Shown: positions 26,442-34,657 of the stretch, piece by piece
How positions within the stretch are numbered: the first letter of the stretch is position 1
Layout: each line of letters opens with the position of its first letter
Origin: Saprospiraceae bacterium
GTDB lineage: Bacteria > Bacteroidota > Bacteroidia > Chitinophagales > Saprospiraceae
Length of the DNA: 64,000 nt
Direction: 5' to 3'
NCBI GenBank assembly: GCA_022841745.1
Contig: JALHQW010000030.1
Location: 1-64,000 of the forward strand
Notes under the pieces: model-generated
The model's database searches: none
What the model was told of the DNA's origin: nothing
The model's input: the letters and a program-made list of their open reading frames with translations, nothing else
Made by a program: the position numbers and the translations under genes

Positions 26442-27383
26442 ATGAAGCAAATCACCAGTCTGTTATTTGTGCTTTTTGTGGCCTTCGGCCAATTGCTGGC
26501 GCAACCAGCGACCACCCAAGCAACTTCCACCACCGCCCCTACCAAAGAAGAAAATGCCCTGCTATGGCGCATCAGCGGCAAGGGGCTGGCCACGGCCTCG
26601 TACCTCTACGGCACCATCCACATGATAGGCAAGGACGACTTCTTCCTGACGGATAGCACCCGCTCGGCCATTGACAGGGCCAAGCTCGTCACCTTCGAAA
26701 TCAACATGGAGGACATGATGGACATCTCCTCGCAGCTCGGCCTGATGATGAAGTCGTTCATGGCAGGGGGCAAAACGCTGAAAGACCTCCTCAGCAAAGA
26801 GGACTACGAACTCGTGAAAGCCCATTTCGACAAGCAGGGCATGCCCATCTTCCTCTTCGAGCGCATGAAGCCGATGTTCCTCTCCGTCATGGCCGACATG
26901 GACATGAGCGACCTCAGCGGAGGCCTCGGTGGCGGCGGCGACATGGTGTCCTACGAAATGAAAATCATGGACATTGCGCAGCAAAACAAAGCCAAAATGG
27001 GCGGCCTCGAAACCGCCGAATACCAGATGAGCATGTTCGATAGCATCCCCTACGAAGACCAGGCGAAGATGCTCGTCGAGTCCATCAAAATGTCCGGCGG
27101 CGATAGCAGCGAGGCAGATGGCCAGTTCGCCGAAATGGTGAAGCTCTACAAGGAGCAGGACATCGTGGGAATGGTGTCCATGATGGGCGAAGAGGACAGT
27201 GGCATCGGCGGCTACGAAGACCTGCTGCTCAACCAGCGCAACCGCAACTGGATACCCGTCATGGGCGAGATGATGGTGAAACAGCCCACCTTCTTTGCCG
27301 TCGGTGCCGGGCACTTGGCAGGCGACCAAGGGGTGATTTCGCTGTTACGCAAAGATGGCTACAAGGTGGAGGCGGTGAGGTGA
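26442..27383 (+). CDS. TraB/GumN family protein
   Basis: A 313-residue exported protein, signal MKQITSLLFVLFVAFGQLLAQ. The TraB/GumN signature is clear: LLWRISGKGLATASYLYGTIHMIGKDDF (residues about 36-63, with the conserved GTIH) and, at the C-terminus, RNRNWIPVMGEMM and FFAVGAGHLAGDQGVISLLRKDGYKV (conserved GAGHL). These motifs form a proposed metal site in this possibly peptidase-like family (ChaN/Tiki superfamily). The exact role is unknown. The TGA stop opens the GGATTGC heptamer array downstream. Confidence 0.85.
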   Translation: MKQITSLLFVLFVAFGQLLAQPATTQATSTTAPTKEENALLWRISGKGLATASYLYGTIHMIGKDDFFLTDSTRSAIDRAKLVTFEINMEDMMDISSQLGLMMKSFMAGGKTLKDLLSKEDYELVKAHFDKQGMPIFLFERMKPMFLSVMADMDMSDLSGGLGGGGDMVSYEMKIMDIAQQNKAKMGGLETAEYQMSMFDSIPYEDQAKMLVESIKMSGGDSSEADGQFAEMVKLYKEQDIVGMVSMMGEEDSGIGGYEDLLLNQRNRNWIPVMGEMMVKQPTFFAVGAGHLAGDQGVISLLRKDGYKVEAVR

Positions 27384-27566
27384 TTGCGGATCTCGGATTG
27401 CGGATTGGGGTGGCTGCTATATTGCCTAAGCCGCCCATCAATTAAAATTGTGGCTATCCATAAAGCAACAAGCCCTTTTCATCGAAGATGGAAAAACATA
27501 AAAAATCATAAAAAATCTGCGTCTTTCTGCGTCAAAAAAGCAGCGTCACCCCCTAATCCGCAATCA
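27381..27566. repeat. GGATTGC heptamer array with a distant inverted arm
   Basis: TGATTGC-GGATCTC-GGATTGC-GGATTGG occupies 27381-27408 in perfect 7-base phase; its first three bases are the TraB stop codon. The complementary arm CCCCCTAATCCGCAATCA is at 27549-27566, 17 bp before the aldehyde dehydrogenase ATG. The 140 bases between hold no gene. Confidence 0.65.
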
Positions 27567-27582
27567 AAACAAGCGAATACCA

Positions 27583-28995
27583 ATGACAGCTACATTTTCA
27601 TATACTGACCTTCAACATCTTTTCGACTTGCAGCTTCGCAATGCCTCAGCCGTAGCCAAGGCCACGCCCCGTGAGCGCATTGCCAAGCTGAACCGCTTTT
27701 TGGACGCCGTGCTGCGCAACCGTCAAACCATGCGGGACGCCATGTTCGCCGACTACCGCAAGCCGCCCTTCGAGGTGGATGCCGTGGAGGTGCTGCCCAT
27801 CACTGGGGCCATCCGCCACACCCGCTCGCAGCTTCGGCGCTGGATGCAGCCGCAACTAGTGCCCACGCCGTTGGCCTTCCTCGGCGGCAGTTCTTGGGTG
27901 CAGTACGAACCAAAAGGCGTCTGCCTCATCATTTCCCCTTGGAATTTCCCGTTCAATCTCACGTTCCTGCCGCTCATATCGGCCATTGCCGCAGGCAACA
28001 CGGCCATCATCAAGCCCTCGGAAATGACGCCGCACTCGTCGGCGCTGATTCGCAAAATCGTGCAGGAGGTGTTCGATGAGAACGAAGTGGCCGTCGTGGA
28101 GGGCGATGTGGAGGCATCTAAAGCGCTCCTGGAGTTGCCGTTCAACCATATCTTTTTCACGGGAGCGCCGAGCATCGGCAAGCAGGTGATGAAGGCCGCC
28201 GCCGAGCACCTTGCTTCGGTCACGCTGGAACTGGGCGGCAAGTCCCCTACCATCGTGGACGAGACCGCCGACCTGGCCACCACGGCTACCCGCATTATTC
28301 GGGGAAAATTCGCCAACTGCGGCCAAATCTGCGTAGCCCCAGACTATATTTTGGTACACGAAAAAGTGCAGGCCGAACTATTGGATTTGATGAAAAAACG
28401 CCTCGTGGAGGGCTACGGCGACGATGCCTCCAAGTCCGATTCCTACCCTCGCATGGTGAACGCCCGGCATTTTGCGAGGGTGAAAAACTATTTGGAGGAT
28501 GCGCTGCAAAGCGGCGCAAAAATCGAGGCCGGGGGCCGCACCAACGCCGCCGAGAACTATATCGAACCGACTATTTTGACCCACACCGCTCCTGATTCCC
28601 TGGTGATGCAGGAGGAGATTTTCGGGCCGCTGCTGCCCGTGCTTCCTTACCGCAGCTTGGACGAGGCCATCGCCTTCGTCAATGCCGGGGAGCGCCCGCT
28701 GACCCTTAGCATTTTTTCAAAAAACCGGGAAAACCAGCGGCGAGTGCTGGCAGAGACCCGTGCCGGCAACTCCTGCGTGAACCACTGCCAACTGCATTTC
28801 TACAACCACGACCTGCCCTTCGGCGGCGTGAACAACAGCGGCGTCGGCAAATCGCATGGTTGGTACGGTTTTCAGGAGTTCACAAACGCCCGTGCCGTCT
28901 ATCGCCAGGACTTCTGGGGCCCGAGCGAGCTGCTGCGTGCGCCGTATGACAAGATGAAGATGTGGATTTTGGATATGGCGATAAAATGGCTGTGA
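27583..28995 (+). CDS. Aldehyde dehydrogenase (class 3-like, NAD(P)-dependent)
   Basis: A 470-residue aldehyde dehydrogenase that oxidises an aldehyde to the acid with NAD(P)+. Visible are the cofactor-binding IISPWNFPFNLTF (about 108-120) and PSEMTPHSSALI, the general-base Glu in TLELGGKSP (about 215) and the catalytic Cys in NCGQICVAPDYI (about 248). Length and the hydrophobic C-terminal tail (KMKMWILDMAIKWL) match the class 3 fatty/coniferyl aldehyde type, often membrane-associated. Which aldehyde it uses is unknown. It is monocistronic by spacing. Confidence 0.92.
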   Translation: MTATFSYTDLQHLFDLQLRNASAVAKATPRERIAKLNRFLDAVLRNRQTMRDAMFADYRKPPFEVDAVEVLPITGAIRHTRSQLRRWMQPQLVPTPLAFLGGSSWVQYEPKGVCLIISPWNFPFNLTFLPLISAIAAGNTAIIKPSEMTPHSSALIRKIVQEVFDENEVAVVEGDVEASKALLELPFNHIFFTGAPSIGKQVMKAAAEHLASVTLELGGKSPTIVDETADLATTATRIIRGKFANCGQICVAPDYILVHEKVQAELLDLMKKRLVEGYGDDASKSDSYPRMVNARHFARVKNYLEDALQSGAKIEAGGRTNAAENYIEPTILTHTAPDSLVMQEEIFGPLLPVLPYRSLDEAIAFVNAGERPLTLSIFSKNRENQRRVLAETRAGNSCVNHCQLHFYNHDLPFGGVNNSGVGKSHGWYGFQEFTNARAVYRQDFWGPSELLRAPYDKMKMWILDMAIKWL

Positions 28996-29108
28996 AGAAA
29001 AGTTCGTCAGTTTGACAGTTGGTCCCAAAGGGGTAAACAGTTGGCAGTCAGTTCGCAGGTCTGAAAGTCAGTCAGGTATTCGGATAACTTTACAAGTAGT
29101 TTTATCAC

Positions 29109-29116
29109 TAACTTTG
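29109..29116 (+). promoter_or_regulatory. Candidate -7 box TAACTTTG
   Basis: It matches TAnnTTTG, 26 bp before the ATG at 29142. No -33 match. The preceding 100 bases hold loosely repeated CAGTTGGCAGTCAG-like sequence related to the GCCAACT heptamers. Confidence 0.4.
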
Positions 29117-29141
29117 TTTGTAGTTCCAATACTGCATAAAC

Positions 29142-29561
29142 ATGGATTTAAAGAAAACAACAGTTGAAGGAGGTTTTGATGGACGTACCGTTGAAGCGGC
29201 TCGCTCCAAGCCCATGCCCGCTGCGGAGGAAAAGCTGTTGAATTACTTGGATACATTGGCACAACTGAAGGATGATTGGGACGGGGAAGGCTCGTTAAAA
29301 CCAGATGATTTGGCGCTGATGGATGCCAAGTTGTTTGTAAAAAGCCTATTTCAGCAGTTTCCAAAAAACCAAGTGGAGCAGGCCTGTCCCGGCCAATCAG
29401 GCGAGATTGCCATCGAGCTTCGCAATGGGGCAAAGTCATTGGAGTTCCTATTTTACCCTAATAAAAAATGGAAGTATGTGAGCGTTGGCGGCGAACGTCC
29501 AACAGCACAAGGCGTTTTTGAACAGAAAAACCTCCCTAAACTGATAACTTGGCTGCATTAA
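29142..29561 (+). CDS. Hypothetical protein
   Basis: A 139-residue soluble protein with no signal or membrane segment. The segment LAQLKDDWDGEGSLKPDDLALMDAKLFV (about 44-71) resembles a motif of small uncharacterised proteins often found beside mobile or toxin-like genes; the rest (ISIELRNGAKSLEF-like beta-rich part, KKWKYVSVGG) is compatible with an alpha/beta fold. I recognise no characterised family. It lies 72 bp before the chitinase gene on the same strand. Confidence 0.5.
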   Translation: MDLKKTTVEGGFDGRTVEAARSKPMPAAEEKLLNYLDTLAQLKDDWDGEGSLKPDDLALMDAKLFVKSLFQQFPKNQVEQACPGQSGEIAIELRNGAKSLEFLFYPNKKWKYVSVGGERPTAQGVFEQKNLPKLITWLH

Positions 29562-29633
29562 AATAGGCGGCATAGATTTGGAAGACGACCTCAAACCAAA
29601 ATTGCTCGCTGAAAACGCCTACAAGATTTTTCC

Positions 29634-31073
29634 ATGATTTCCATAAAACGTTGGACTGTTGGTCTTTGCAAATTCCTGCCATCGGCAATCAGCCTGCTGC
29701 TGGCTGCCAACTGCCAACTGCCAACTGCCAACTGCCAACTCCCCTGCCGTGAAGTCATCGGTTACTACCCCAGTTGGAAGTTCTACGACCGCCAGCAACT
29801 CGTGAACCCTGCCACTATTGACTATTCCAAGTACACAGCGCTCAACTACGCCTTCTTCGAACCAAGACTCGATGGCTCGGTGAAGCCCTTTGACCCTGGC
29901 GTTGACAAGCTGCTGCTGGAGGGTGGCCCATCCACCCCTTCCCTCGTGGATAAAGCGCACGAGCACGGCGTCAAGGTCTTCATCAGCATCGGCGGCTGGA
30001 CGCTGTCGCAGCATTTCTCGCCCATTGCAGCGCACCCGGAAAAGCGCCGCCGCTTCGCTGAATCCTGCGCCGAGATGGTGCGCAACTACGGTGTGGACGG
30101 CATTGATATTGACTGGGAGTACCCCGGCTACCGGGCACAGGGCGGCTCCCTCAATGACCGCCATTATTTCACGCTGCTGCTGCAAGAAATACGGGACACG
30201 TTCAACGAGGTGCAATTGACCGAAGGCAAACAGCTCTACATCACGGCGGCTTTCGGCTGCTCGCCGGAGCGCATGGCCGATATTGACTGGGAGCGGGTGG
30301 AGCCGCTCCTCGACTTCGTGAACATGATGACCTACGATTTCTACGGTCGGGACTTCTCGGTGACCAACCACAACTCGCCGCTCTACCCGCCCGCCAAGGG
30401 CATCAATGGCTACGACACGCACAGCACCGTACACCGGCTGTTGGACTATGGGGTGCCTGCGCACAAAATCTGCCTCGGCGTTCCGTTCTATGGCCGAGCG
30501 ATGAAAACCCGAGGCCCCGCTGGCCTGCACGTCGGCTCGGCGCAATCGGTGGATACCCGCACGTTCAAGGAAGACGAGGGTTCGCCTACTTTCTACAATA
30601 TTCTAGCGAAACAAGACCAGTTCTACTACCATTGGGACAGCCTTGCCCATGCGCCTTTTTTGCGGAGCAAGAGCACGAACACCTTCGTCAGCTTTGACGA
30701 CGAGCGGTCGGTGGCCAGCAAGGCCCGCTACATCCTCGACCACGGGTTGGCCGGCGCTATCATCTGGGACATCACCGGGGACTGCGTGGAGAGCAGGTTG
30801 GAGCGGGGCGTCATCGAGCGAACCCCGCTGGCCGATGCGCTGAAGGATGCACTCTGCTATCCTGAGGCTGTTTTTGTTGAAAATAGCCACCCCAATACCA
30901 TCGAACGACTACCTACGCTGCCGCAGCGAAGACCCAAACTAAGAGTCAGAAGCGGCAGTGCCCCAAGGGTACACTCGCAGCCACCCGTTGCGAAGCAGGA
31001 AAAAAAGAAGCGGAAGAAAAAGAAGAAAAAGCAGGTGAGCGAGTCGGAGAAGTATTTTGATGGGGGGTGGTGA
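29634..31073 (+). CDS. GH18 family chitinase-like glycosidase
   Basis: A 479-residue GH18 enzyme. The domain starts REVIGYYPSWKFY (about residue 38), continues with NYAFF and ISIGGWTLSQHFS (about 117), carries the catalytic DxxDxDxE motif as DGIDIDWEYPG (about 152-162) and ends with GAIIWDITGDC (about 375). It should hydrolyse chitin or related beta-1,4-GlcNAc polymers. The N-terminal signal (LPSAISLLLAANC) runs into a repeat-encoded stretch TANCQLP. The C-terminus is an unusual lysine-rich tail (KKRKKKKKKQ, about 460) of unknown purpose. No sorting domain, so export may be to the periplasm. Confidence 0.85.
   Translation: MISIKRWTVGLCKFLPSAISLLLAANCQLPTANCQLPCREVIGYYPSWKFYDRQQLVNPATIDYSKYTALNYAFFEPRLDGSVKPFDPGVDKLLLEGGPSTPSLVDKAHEHGVKVFISIGGWTLSQHFSPIAAHPEKRRRFAESCAEMVRNYGVDGIDIDWEYPGYRAQGGSLNDRHYFTLLLQEIRDTFNEVQLTEGKQLYITAAFGCSPERMADIDWERVEPLLDFVNMMTYDFYGRDFSVTNHNSPLYPPAKGINGYDTHSTVHRLLDYGVPAHKICLGVPFYGRAMKTRGPAGLHVGSAQSVDTRTFKEDEGSPTFYNILAKQDQFYYHWDSLAHAPFLRSKSTNTFVSFDDERSVASKARYILDHGLAGAIIWDITGDCVESRLERGVIERTPLADALKDALCYPEAVFVENSHPNTIERLPTLPQRRPKLRVRSGSAPRVHSQPPVAKQEKKKRKKKKKKQVSESEKYFDGGW
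29704..29738. repeat. In-frame CTGCCAA heptamer array in the chitinase gene
   Basis: Five perfect copies of CTGCCAA. Three heptamers make seven codons, so the protein shows a seven-residue repeat TANCQLP at the end of the signal peptide. Confidence 0.9.
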
Positions 31074-31254
31074 TTTTATTTGAAGCTGCGAGCGCCCAGT
31101 TTCGAGTTTCGAGCAGCACGTTCTCCGATGCAAAATCATTCTATCCTGACTTAAAAAATCCTGACGTTAAACTATTTTTACACCAGATTCTCTCTGTTGA
31201 AAAATCAACAGCTGCTAAGGTGCAGTTTTGGCATCTTTCCCATCAAATAAGAAT

Positions 31255-31281
31255 TTTGAGGTCACAAATTGTGACCTCAAA
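31255..31281. repeat. 27-bp perfect palindrome upstream of the ORF6N gene
   Basis: Arms TTTGAGGTCACAA (31255-31267) and TTGTGACCTCAAA (31269-31281) around a single A. Translated, it reads ILRSQIVTSK, the same motif that the palindrome inside the ORF6N gene encodes (SLRTQIASLN). It is either a relic of a second ORF6N copy or a mobile palindrome. The rest of the 31074-31322 gap shows only a small CTGTTGA/TCAACAG hairpin. Confidence 0.7.
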
Positions 31282-31322
31282 GGATTAAAGAACTGACATT
31301 TCATCACTAAAACTATGGGAAA

Positions 31323-31829
31323 ATGGAACTGCAACTCATCCAGCAGAAAATCCACGAAATTAGGGGACAAAAAGTAATGCTTGACTACGACCTTGCAGAG
31401 ATGTATGGGACGGAGACGAAACGCCTTAAAGAAGCCGTTCGACGAAATATTAGCAGGTTCCCAACTGATTTTATGTTTGAACTCACAATGGAGGAACTCA
31501 AATCTTTAAGGACGCAAATTGCGTCCTTAAACAATCCAAGTCGTGGCAAACACATCAAATACCGACCTTTCGCCTTCACCGAACAGGGCGTCGCCATGCT
31601 CTCTTCTGTGCTGAACAGCGAGCTGGCCATTGAAGTGAACATCGGAATAATGCGGGCCTTCGTGGCTATTCGGCGCTACGCACTCACCTACACCGAGCTT
31701 TCTCAGCGCCTCACCGAACTTGAAATCCGTTCCGAGGATTTTGAAAAAGCACTTACCCTACTGTTGCAGGAAAGAAAAGATGAAAAAGACTGGGAAAAAC
31801 GGGAGCGAATAGGCTTCAAGCGACCATGA
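31323..31829 (+). CDS. ORF6N domain protein
   Basis: A 168-residue DNA-binding-type protein with an N-terminal ORF6N domain (residues 1-110: IRGQKVMLDYDLAEMYG, TKRLKEAVRRNISRFPTDFMFELT, and FAFTEQGVAMLSSVLNS as RPFAFTEQGVAML). The remaining part (YALTYTELSQRLTELEIRSEDFEKALTLLLQERK) is helical, possibly coiled coil. ORF6N/KilA-N proteins come from phages and are common in Bacteroidota, where their role is unclear. The coding region for SLRTQIASLN contains a 27-bp perfect palindrome (31505-31531). Confidence 0.85.
   Translation: MELQLIQQKIHEIRGQKVMLDYDLAEMYGTETKRLKEAVRRNISRFPTDFMFELTMEELKSLRTQIASLNNPSRGKHIKYRPFAFTEQGVAMLSSVLNSELAIEVNIGIMRAFVAIRRYALTYTELSQRLTELEIRSEDFEKALTLLLQERKDEKDWEKRERIGFKRP
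31505..31531. repeat. 27-bp perfect palindrome inside the ORF6N gene
   Basis: Arms TTTAAGGACGCAA and TTGCGTCCTTAAA around a single A. It has the same 13-1-13 layout as the palindrome at 31255-31281 and differs from it at three arm positions, each with a matching change in the other arm. Confidence 0.85.
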
Positions 31830-31906
31830 TTTAATTGAAAAATCATAACTTTCCGCCACTTCCATCCAAAAACCGTGTCTTTCAGAAAAATTCCAATTTA
31901 ACACAT

Positions 31907-32365
31907 ATGGCAAAATACAACATCACCGTCAACGGCAAAAAGCACAAGGTCGAAGCCGACCCCGACACCCCGCTACTTTGGGTGTTGCGTGACAACCTTG
32001 GCCTCTATGGCACCAAGTATGGCTGCGGCATCGGCGAGTGCGGCACCTGCACCATCCATTACAATGGCAACGCCATGCGTTCCTGCTCCATGACCGTGGC
32101 GGACGTGGGAGAGTCCGCTATCACCACTATTGAGGGCCTTTCGACCGACGCCAGCCACCCACTCCAACAGGCCTGGCGGGAGCACGACGTGCCGCAGTGT
32201 GGCTACTGTCAAGCAGGACAAATCATGAGCGCCGCCGCCCTGCTCGCCAACACCCCTAACCCCGACGACGAGGAAATTGATGCGGCGATGTACTCCAATA
32301 TCTGCCGATGTGGCACCTACAACTATATCAAGGCGGCCATCAAAACGGCGGCTGGGAAAATGTGA
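31907..32365 (+). CDS. 2Fe-2S small subunit of a molybdenum hydroxylase (IorA/CoxS type)
   Basis: A 152-residue iron-sulfur subunit of the xanthine-oxidase family. The N-terminal plant-ferredoxin-like cluster site is [14 protein letters not shown] (about residues 40-53) with a further Cys at MRSCSM, and the C-terminal helical cluster site is [10 protein letters not shown] then [11 protein letters not shown] (about 100-145). Start 31907 puts the ferredoxin fold at the N-terminus. Together with the next gene it forms a two-subunit hydroxylase that passes electrons from the molybdenum site. An inverted-repeat element (32377-32456) separates the two subunit genes. Confidence 0.9.
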   Translation: MAKYNITVNGKKHKVEADPDTPLLWVLRDNLGLYGTKYGCGIGECGTCTIHYNGNAMRSCSMTVADVGESAITTIEGLSTDASHPLQQAWREHDVPQCGYCQAGQIMSAAALLANTPNPDDEEIDAAMYSNICRCGTYNYIKAAIKTAAGKM

Positions 32366-32376
32366 TATTTCTCCTT

Positions 32377-32456
32377 TTTGTCATCGCAGAAGACGACCTG
32401 CAACGTCATGAGCGCTATCATGGGTAACGTTGCAGCTTGCCTTCGGCAATGACAAA
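32377..32456. repeat. Inverted-repeat element R3, copy 2 (80 bp)
   Basis: Ends TTTGTCATCGCAGAAGACGA and, inverted, TTTGTCATTGCCGAAGGCAA, each followed inwards by CTGCAACGT and CATGA. It matches the element at 26187-26277. It lies inside the molybdenum hydroxylase operon, between the two subunit genes, where it could form a processing or attenuation hairpin in the mRNA. Confidence 0.7.
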
Positions 32457-32483
32457 GATTTTTATCCAAAAATCTTTTCAAAA

Positions 32484-34655
32484 ATGACAACCGAACTCCA
32501 ACATAGCAGACGCCAATTCCTCAAAATCACCGCCACCGTAGGCGGGGGCATGATGCTCGGCTTTTCATGGCTGAAACCCTACGGCGAAGCCGATTCATCC
32601 CTTTGGGAAGGCGCTGACATCATCACCGATTTCATTGAACTGAACGGCTACTTGAAAATAGCGCCCGATGCCACGGGCAAAGGCAGCCTCATCACCATCC
32701 TATCGCCGAACCCAGAGGTGGGGCAGAACGTGAAGACCTCCATGCCCATGATTGTGGCGGAGGAATTGGGCGTCAACTGGAAGGACGTGGTAGTGGAACA
32801 GGCCCCGCTCAACACCGCCGTTTTCAAACGGCAAGTGGCCGGCGGCAGCCAGTCCATTCGGCAGACCTGGGCAACGCTGCGCAATGCGGGCGCCACGGCC
32901 AAGCACCTGCTCGTGGAGGCTGCTGCGCAACAATGGGGCGTGCCCGCCTCGGAATGCGAGGCATCGGGCAGCTTCGTGAAACATGGACCCAGCGACCGCA
33001 GGGCCAGCTACGGAAGCCTTGCGGCTGCCGCCGCAAAACTCACCCCACCAGCACCGGAAGCCGTGAAATTGAAAGACCCCAGCGAGTTTACGCTCATTGG
33101 CACCAGCCAGATGAACGTGGACATGGAGGGCATCCTGACGGGCAAACCCATCTTTGGCCTTGACCAGAAAGTGCCAGGAATGCTGTATTCCACAGCCCTG
33201 CGGCCTCCTGCTTTTGGGCAAAAACTCAAGTCCTATGACGACAAGGCAGCCCGTGCGGTGAACGGGGTAAAGGACGTTTTCAAATTCGGCAGCGACAACA
33301 AAATAGCCGTGGTGGCCACTTCCACTTGGGCGGCCATTAAGGGCAAAAAAGCGCTGCAAGCCGTATGGGAGAACGAAGGCACGCTAGAAAGTACTGCTTC
33401 GCAAACCGAGGCCATGCGCCAAAAGCTCGACGAGCCAGCCGCACAGCCCAAGCGCAACGACGGCGACGTGAAGGCCGCTTTTGCGACAGCGGACAAGGTC
33501 ATTGAGCGAGTGTATGAAGCACCGTACTTGCCGCACAACCCCATGGAGCCGGGCAATTTCTTCGCCAACGTGACGGCTGACAAAGTGGAGCTTTCCGGCC
33601 CAGCGCAGGCACCTGAACGCTTCCGTGGCGAGGTCGCCAAGCTGCTCGGCCGGGACGAGAGCACCGTCACCATTGGCCTGACCCGCATGGGCGGCGGCTT
33701 CGGGCGGCGGCTTCGGGGCGACTTCGTGCTGGAAGCGGCGGAGATTTCGAGCATTGCGAAAGCACCCGTACAACACGTTTACACCAGGGAAGACGACATG
33801 ACGGCGGGCATTTATCGTCCAGCCTGCATGTACAAGTTTCGGGCGGCCATCAAGGGCGGGCAATTGGTTGGCTACCACCTGACCGGGGCGGGCATGAGCC
33901 TCGAAAACACCGTCCGTGAAAATTTCTTTCCAGCAGGAGCCATCGAAAACTGCCTTATGGAATCGCATAACGTGCCCAGCAAAGTGACCATCGGGCCTTG
34001 GCGGGCACCCGTGACCAACTTCCTTGCCAGTGCCGAGCAGAGCTTTTTCGATGAAATAGCAGAGGCGTTGGGGGAAGACCCCGTACAGTTCCGCATTGAG
34101 CTGTTCGAGCGGGCGAAGACCAACCCCGTTGGCAAGTTCGAGTACGATGCAGAGAAGAGTATTGGCGTGATAAAACTGGCGGCGGAGAAAGCCAATTGGG
34201 GCAAAGCGCCTGCGGGCATCCACCAAGGTTTCAGCACCTATTTTAGCCATAATTCCTATGTGGCCGAGGTGGCCGAGGTGAAAATGGAAGGCCGCAAGCC
34301 CGTGGTGAAGCGGGTCGTTTGCGCCGTTGACTGCGGCATCGTCATCAACCCCGTGGCGGCCATCAGCCAGTGCGAGGGCGGCGTTATTGACGGCATCGGC
34401 CATGCCATGTACGGCGATTTCAGCTTTGAAAACGGCAAGCCGCAGCAAGAGAATTTCAACAAGTTCCGATTGATACGCATGGGCGAGCAGCCCGCCGTGG
34501 AGGTGCATTTCGTGAAGAGCAACAACGACCCGACCGGCCTCGGCGAGCCTACGCTGCCACCGGCTGGTGGGGCGGTAGCGAATGCGTTTTACAAGGCGAC
34601 GGGGGAGAGGGTGTATGTGCAGCCGATGGTGAAGGCGGTGAAGGGGTTGGGGTGA
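32484..34655 (+). CDS. Molybdopterin-binding large subunit of an aldehyde/isoquinoline-type hydroxylase
   Basis: A 723-residue molybdenum-cofactor subunit like IorB. It begins with a Tat signal (SRRQFLKITATVGGGMMLGF), so it is exported folded with its cofactor. Cofactor-binding segments include RMGGGFGRRLRGDFVLEA (about 405-422) and WRAPVTNFLASAEQSF (about 505), and the active-site glutamate is in GLGEPTLPPAGGAVANAF (about 690). There is no FAD subunit gene, which is normal for the IorAB type that hands electrons to a cytochrome; no cytochrome gene is adjacent. The substrate (aldehyde or N-heterocycle) is not predictable. Confidence 0.88.
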   Translation: MTTELQHSRRQFLKITATVGGGMMLGFSWLKPYGEADSSLWEGADIITDFIELNGYLKIAPDATGKGSLITILSPNPEVGQNVKTSMPMIVAEELGVNWKDVVVEQAPLNTAVFKRQVAGGSQSIRQTWATLRNAGATAKHLLVEAAAQQWGVPASECEASGSFVKHGPSDRRASYGSLAAAAAKLTPPAPEAVKLKDPSEFTLIGTSQMNVDMEGILTGKPIFGLDQKVPGMLYSTALRPPAFGQKLKSYDDKAARAVNGVKDVFKFGSDNKIAVVATSTWAAIKGKKALQAVWENEGTLESTASQTEAMRQKLDEPAAQPKRNDGDVKAAFATADKVIERVYEAPYLPHNPMEPGNFFANVTADKVELSGPAQAPERFRGEVAKLLGRDESTVTIGLTRMGGGFGRRLRGDFVLEAAEISSIAKAPVQHVYTREDDMTAGIYRPACMYKFRAAIKGGQLVGYHLTGAGMSLENTVRENFFPAGAIENCLMESHNVPSKVTIGPWRAPVTNFLASAEQSFFDEIAEALGEDPVQFRIELFERAKTNPVGKFEYDAEKSIGVIKLAAEKANWGKAPAGIHQGFSTYFSHNSYVAEVAEVKMEGRKPVVKRVVCAVDCGIVINPVAAISQCEGGVIDGIGHAMYGDFSFENGKPQQENFNKFRLIRMGEQPAVEVHFVKSNNDPTGLGEPTLPPAGGAVANAFYKATGERVYVQPMVKAVKGLG

Positions 34656-34657
34656 TT

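Noticed and set aside
33384-34508. 374-codon frame antisense to the molybdenum hydroxylase large subunit
   Set aside because: The sense strand has all family motifs; the antisense protein has shadow composition (His/Val/Arg rich).
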